Shown in pieces: positions 62,304 to 64,000 of a stretch of DNA of 64,000 nucleotides (positions within the stretch are counted from its first letter, which is position 1; each line of letters opens with the position of its first letter). Source of the stretch: Candidatus Pantoea deserta (lineage in GTDB: Bacteria > Pseudomonadota > Gammaproteobacteria > Enterobacterales > Enterobacteriaceae); the NCBI RefSeq assembly GCF_003813865.1, contig NZ_RMVG01000016.1, forward strand, positions 60,012 to 124,011, in the 5' to 3' direction. Below the pieces are notes generated by a model. That model made no database searches. It saw nothing but the letters and a program-made list of their open reading frames with translations, and was not told where the DNA came from. The position numbers and the translations under genes were made by a program.

Positions 62304-62861
62304 ATGAGATTAGCAAGCCTTGTTTTGCTGGCCGTTTTGCCCTCGGTCAGTTTCGCGGCTGCGCCCCTTTTTACGCTGCAATCAAAGGATTTTACTGATA
62401 ACGGGTTTTTATCAACGTCCTTTGCCGGGAACAATAAAAGCAACGCCGCCTGCACGGGCGAAAATGTGTCGCCCGCGCTGAACTGGTCGAATGCGCCGCA
62501 GGGAACCCACAGCTTTGCGCTGCTGGTCACCGATCCGGTCGGCGGAAAAGGGCTGGGCGTGACCCATATGGTGGTCTACAACATTCCTGCCGCAACGACC
62601 TTTTTCGCGCAGGGGGCGCTGACAACAGGGAAAGGCTATACCGGCGGCAAAAATTCACCCGGCACCCCTGACTGGTACGGTCCCTGCCCGCCGGTCGGCA
62701 GTGGTATACATCACTATAACTTCGTGGTAATCGCCACCGATTTGCCGCCAGATCAACTTAAAGCAGGCCTGACGCATGATGAACTGCTGAAACAGCTTAA
62801 AGATCATGCGCTGGGCGCGGCATCGCTGGTGGGGCGATTCAGCAACGATCCGCAGAGCTGA
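62304..62861 (+). CDS. YbhB/YbcL family (PEBP-like) periplasmic protein
   Basis: Protein of 185 aa with a signal peptide (RLASLVLLAVLPSVSFAA). The PEBP pattern is visible in CTGENVSPALNWSNAPQGTH, ALLVTDPVGGKGLGVTHMVV, YNIPA and GPCPPVGSGIHHYNFVVIA. These proteins resemble Raf kinase inhibitor protein by fold; E. coli YbcL/YbhB roles are poorly known. GGAGACAGAC lies before the ATG at 62304. Confidence 0.87.
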   Translation: MRLASLVLLAVLPSVSFAAAPLFTLQSKDFTDNGFLSTSFAGNNKSNAACTGENVSPALNWSNAPQGTHSFALLVTDPVGGKGLGVTHMVVYNIPAATTFFAQGALTTGKGYTGGKNSPGTPDWYGPCPPVGSGIHHYNFVVIATDLPPDQLKAGLTHDELLKQLKDHALGAASLVGRFSNDPQS

Positions 62862-63226
62862 AACGCATCGTCCGGCGTGTACAGTCTGCGAAACAGGCAG
62901 GCTGACGCTGCCTGAGATGCCGGGCTAATCGACCGGTAAAAGTCGAGCCTTCTGTCACCGCACGACAGGGTAGCCAGCGGAGCGGTTGCGCGCCACTCAG
63001 ACGCTGAGGAATCGGGCCAGCTTCAGACAAGCAGGAGGCAAATATGCAACCTGCGCTACTGCGCTTTACGGGTAGCGTCTTTCGCGTGACCAAAACAGAA
63101 ACGTCATTTGTTCTGTACCGATGAAAGCTACACAAGGAGAGCAATTCTGAAAGTCTTTAGCGAGGCGGCGTACAACAACCCGCTAAGAGCAGCGTTGTCA
63201 AAAAAACGCTATCTGTGCGTCAGGGC
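62862..63226. other. Gap with a doubtful 26-codon frame
   Basis: No established gene. ATG at 63044, five bases after GGAGG, opens a 26-codon frame (MQPALLRFTGSVFRVTKTET and six more) ending at 63124, with an ATGA overlap onto a nine-codon frame. A further hairpin AGCGTT/AACGCT lies near 63190-63210. A leader or regulatory RNA is possible. Confidence 0.3.
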
Positions 63227-63252
63227 AAAAAAAAGCCCGTGTTCAAACGGGC
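63227..63252 (-). terminator. Rho-independent terminator on the minus strand
   Basis: On the minus strand GCCCGT, loop TTGAAC, ACGGGC is followed by a run of T. It lies 190 bp past the YcgZ-like gene and probably ends its transcript. Confidence 0.75.
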
Positions 63253-63441
63253 GCAATGCAATTAAGGATAACTGAGAACATCGGGTCTTATTATTACTAT
63301 TATGACTTTCAGCTTCCCGTTACAGGAAGCAAGCCTGGTGCCCAGCCCTTTTTACCCATCACACGCATGACAAGGACTGGATTAATTCCCCTGGTATGGC
63401 AACTAATAATTAGTTTGCTTAGTGATAAAAGGGGGAGTCTG

Positions 63442-63681
63442 TTAATAGCGGCCAAATAGCATGCGAATAAGCCGATAATAGACTCTCTCTTCCTCCTGAC
63501 ATCCAGCATGTTCAAGTCGCTTCAGCAATTTGCAGCAAATGGCTTTACGATTGATTGGCTTTTCAGCACTCATTAATTCACAAACGATCTTCCCTACAGT
63601 CAGGTAGCGGATAGCTGCTTCATCACTGAGATGTTGTTCTCTCAGGGTGCAGGAAAGCGTTTCGCTACTTTTGTCTGGCAT
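63442..63681 (-). CDS. YcgZ/AriR-family connector protein
   Basis: Protein of 79 aa. The stretch GKIVCELMSAEKPINRKAIC followed by CKLLKRLEHAGCQEEERVYY aligns well by eye with E. coli YcgZ (GEIVTEIL...SRKSLCAKLLCRLEHA...EEEQKHYNALIGLLF). This family of small helical proteins feeds the Rcs system and affects biofilm and acid response under BluR control in E. coli. GGGGGTTCT lies before the ATG. Confidence 0.8.
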   Translation of the reverse strand: MPDKSSETLSCTLREQHLSDEAAIRYLTVGKIVCELMSAEKPINRKAICCKLLKRLEHAGCQEEERVYYRLIRMLFGRY

Positions 63682-63818
63682 AGAACCCCCAGCAAATAAC
63701 GGTATTTAAAAAAACTGTTTCTGCAGCAGGCTTATTATATTCAGGCCAGGCGTTAGCCAGCTCAAGCCAGCAGTAAACTGTGCAAGAGTGTATTAATGCA
63801 GAGTGATCGCCGCAGCGC

Positions 63819-64000
63819 TTATTGCGCGGCTTTTTCCGATGACGGACGTCGGCTGACTTTTCCGCCGGTACGTCCCGCTTCAACCGCGCGCTCGCGGTTA
63901 TTTTTGAAATTGCCGCCGCTCATCTGGCCGCCTTTGCGTCCTGCTTCACGAGCCCTTTCTGGATTTTCTGCAAAATTGCCAGAACCACCGCGCCGTTGGA
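63819..64000 (-). CDS. KGG-repeat (YciG/con-10-like) stress protein, 3' part
   Basis: The last 60 codons of a protein whose start lies past the window edge. It contains GGSGNFAENPERAREAGRKG and then GGQMSGGNFKNNRERAVEAG, the paired KGG-type repeats of YciG and fungal con-10, ending SRRPSSEKAAQ. YciG is required for surface swarming in E. coli and is normally beside yciFE; here it lies 13.5 kb away and on the other strand. Confidence 0.8.
   Translation of the reverse strand, partial: QRRGGSGNFAENPERAREAGRKGGQMSGGNFKNNRERAVEAGRTGGKVSRRPSSEKAAQ

Noticed and set aside
63309..63515. Minus-strand frame between the YcgZ-like gene and its terminator
   Set aside because: It overlaps the YcgZ-like gene in another frame and has no ribosome site; I looked for ymgA/ariR partners here and saw none.
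1..64000. Insertion sequences, integrases, tRNA or rRNA genes, CRISPR arrays
   Set aside because: No transposase or integrase motifs, no cloverleaf or rRNA sequence and no regularly spaced direct repeats beyond the iterons were seen.

Overview
The window looks like part of a large plasmid (or chromid) of a yellow-pigmented enterobacterium of the genus Pantoea or a close Erwiniaceae relative. The reasons are a complete crtE-idi-crtX-crtY-crtI-crtB / crtZ zeaxanthin-glucoside cluster, proteins that read as diverged versions of Escherichia coli and Pantoea proteins, and at the left edge a plasmid-type origin: five iterons spaced 21-22 bp, a run of GATC repeats and a perfect DnaA box, next to what seem to be the first codons of a replication initiator. 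No insertion sequence, rRNA, tRNA or CRISPR array was seen. Naming the Pantoea LPP-1 plasmid family is inference from content, not from a database match.

Layout, left to right. 1-300: replication origin. 0.4-5.3 kb: succinate-semialdehyde dehydrogenase (sad), an FAD amine oxidoreductase, a GNAT acetyltransferase, and an XRE-cupin regulator divergent from azlCD-type amino acid export genes. 5.5-11.5 kb: a LacI regulator, MFS transporter, 827-aa protein of unknown family and GH105 hydrolase, probably for uptake and intracellular breakdown of unsaturated uronate oligosaccharides. 12.4-14.3 kb: two tandem DXD glycosyltransferases. 14.6-20 kb: a Fur-box-preceded IroE-like esterase, a 35-aa membrane protein, a P-type ATPase and an alpha/beta hydrolase behind paired palindromes. 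20.2-24.5 kb: an M20 amidohydrolase with a polar amino acid ABC importer. 24.8-27 kb: a molybdate/tungstate-type binding protein and permease behind a ModE-like box, with a coupled ASCH protein. 27.1-34.4 kb: phenolic acid decarboxylase, a GAF-GGDEF-EAL phosphodiesterase, two YsnF-family stress proteins, small unknown genes, a flavin reductase-like protein and a zinc alcohol dehydrogenase.

34.9-42.3 kb is the carotenoid cluster. It makes IPP isomerase, GGPP, phytoene, lycopene, beta-carotene, zeaxanthin and its glucosides from tightly overlapping genes, with crtZ convergent and overlapping the end of crtB. 42.3-49.4 kb: ytfJ plus a coupled small membrane protein directly upstream of crtE, a small HTH protein, a pirin, a copper-type DUF2946/PepSY pair, glutaminase, a cupin and a CynX-type MFS carrier. 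49.8-51.9 kb: the yciF-yciE-katN stress operon. 51.9-57.6 kb: a small lipoprotein, a 57-aa OrtT/GhoT-family membrane toxin behind an FNR-like box, a HAD nucleotidase homologue with an altered nucleophile, fucO, curA, a PRISE-type reductase, and a promoter-hairpin-terminator unit that looks like a small RNA. 57.6-64 kb: the large helicase lhr, a YbhB/PEBP protein, a YcgZ/AriR-family protein and a truncated KGG-repeat stress protein.

Several parts fit life on plant surfaces: pigment against light and oxidants, Mn catalase and ferritin-like proteins, phenolic acid decarboxylation, plant-polysaccharide use and amino acid conjugate use. The pieces most worth a second look are the uronate locus with its unrecognised 827-aa enzyme, the candidate small RNA near 57.1 kb, the ModE-boxed ATPase-less transporter, the orphan OrtT toxin, and the P-type ATPase with altered ion ligands.
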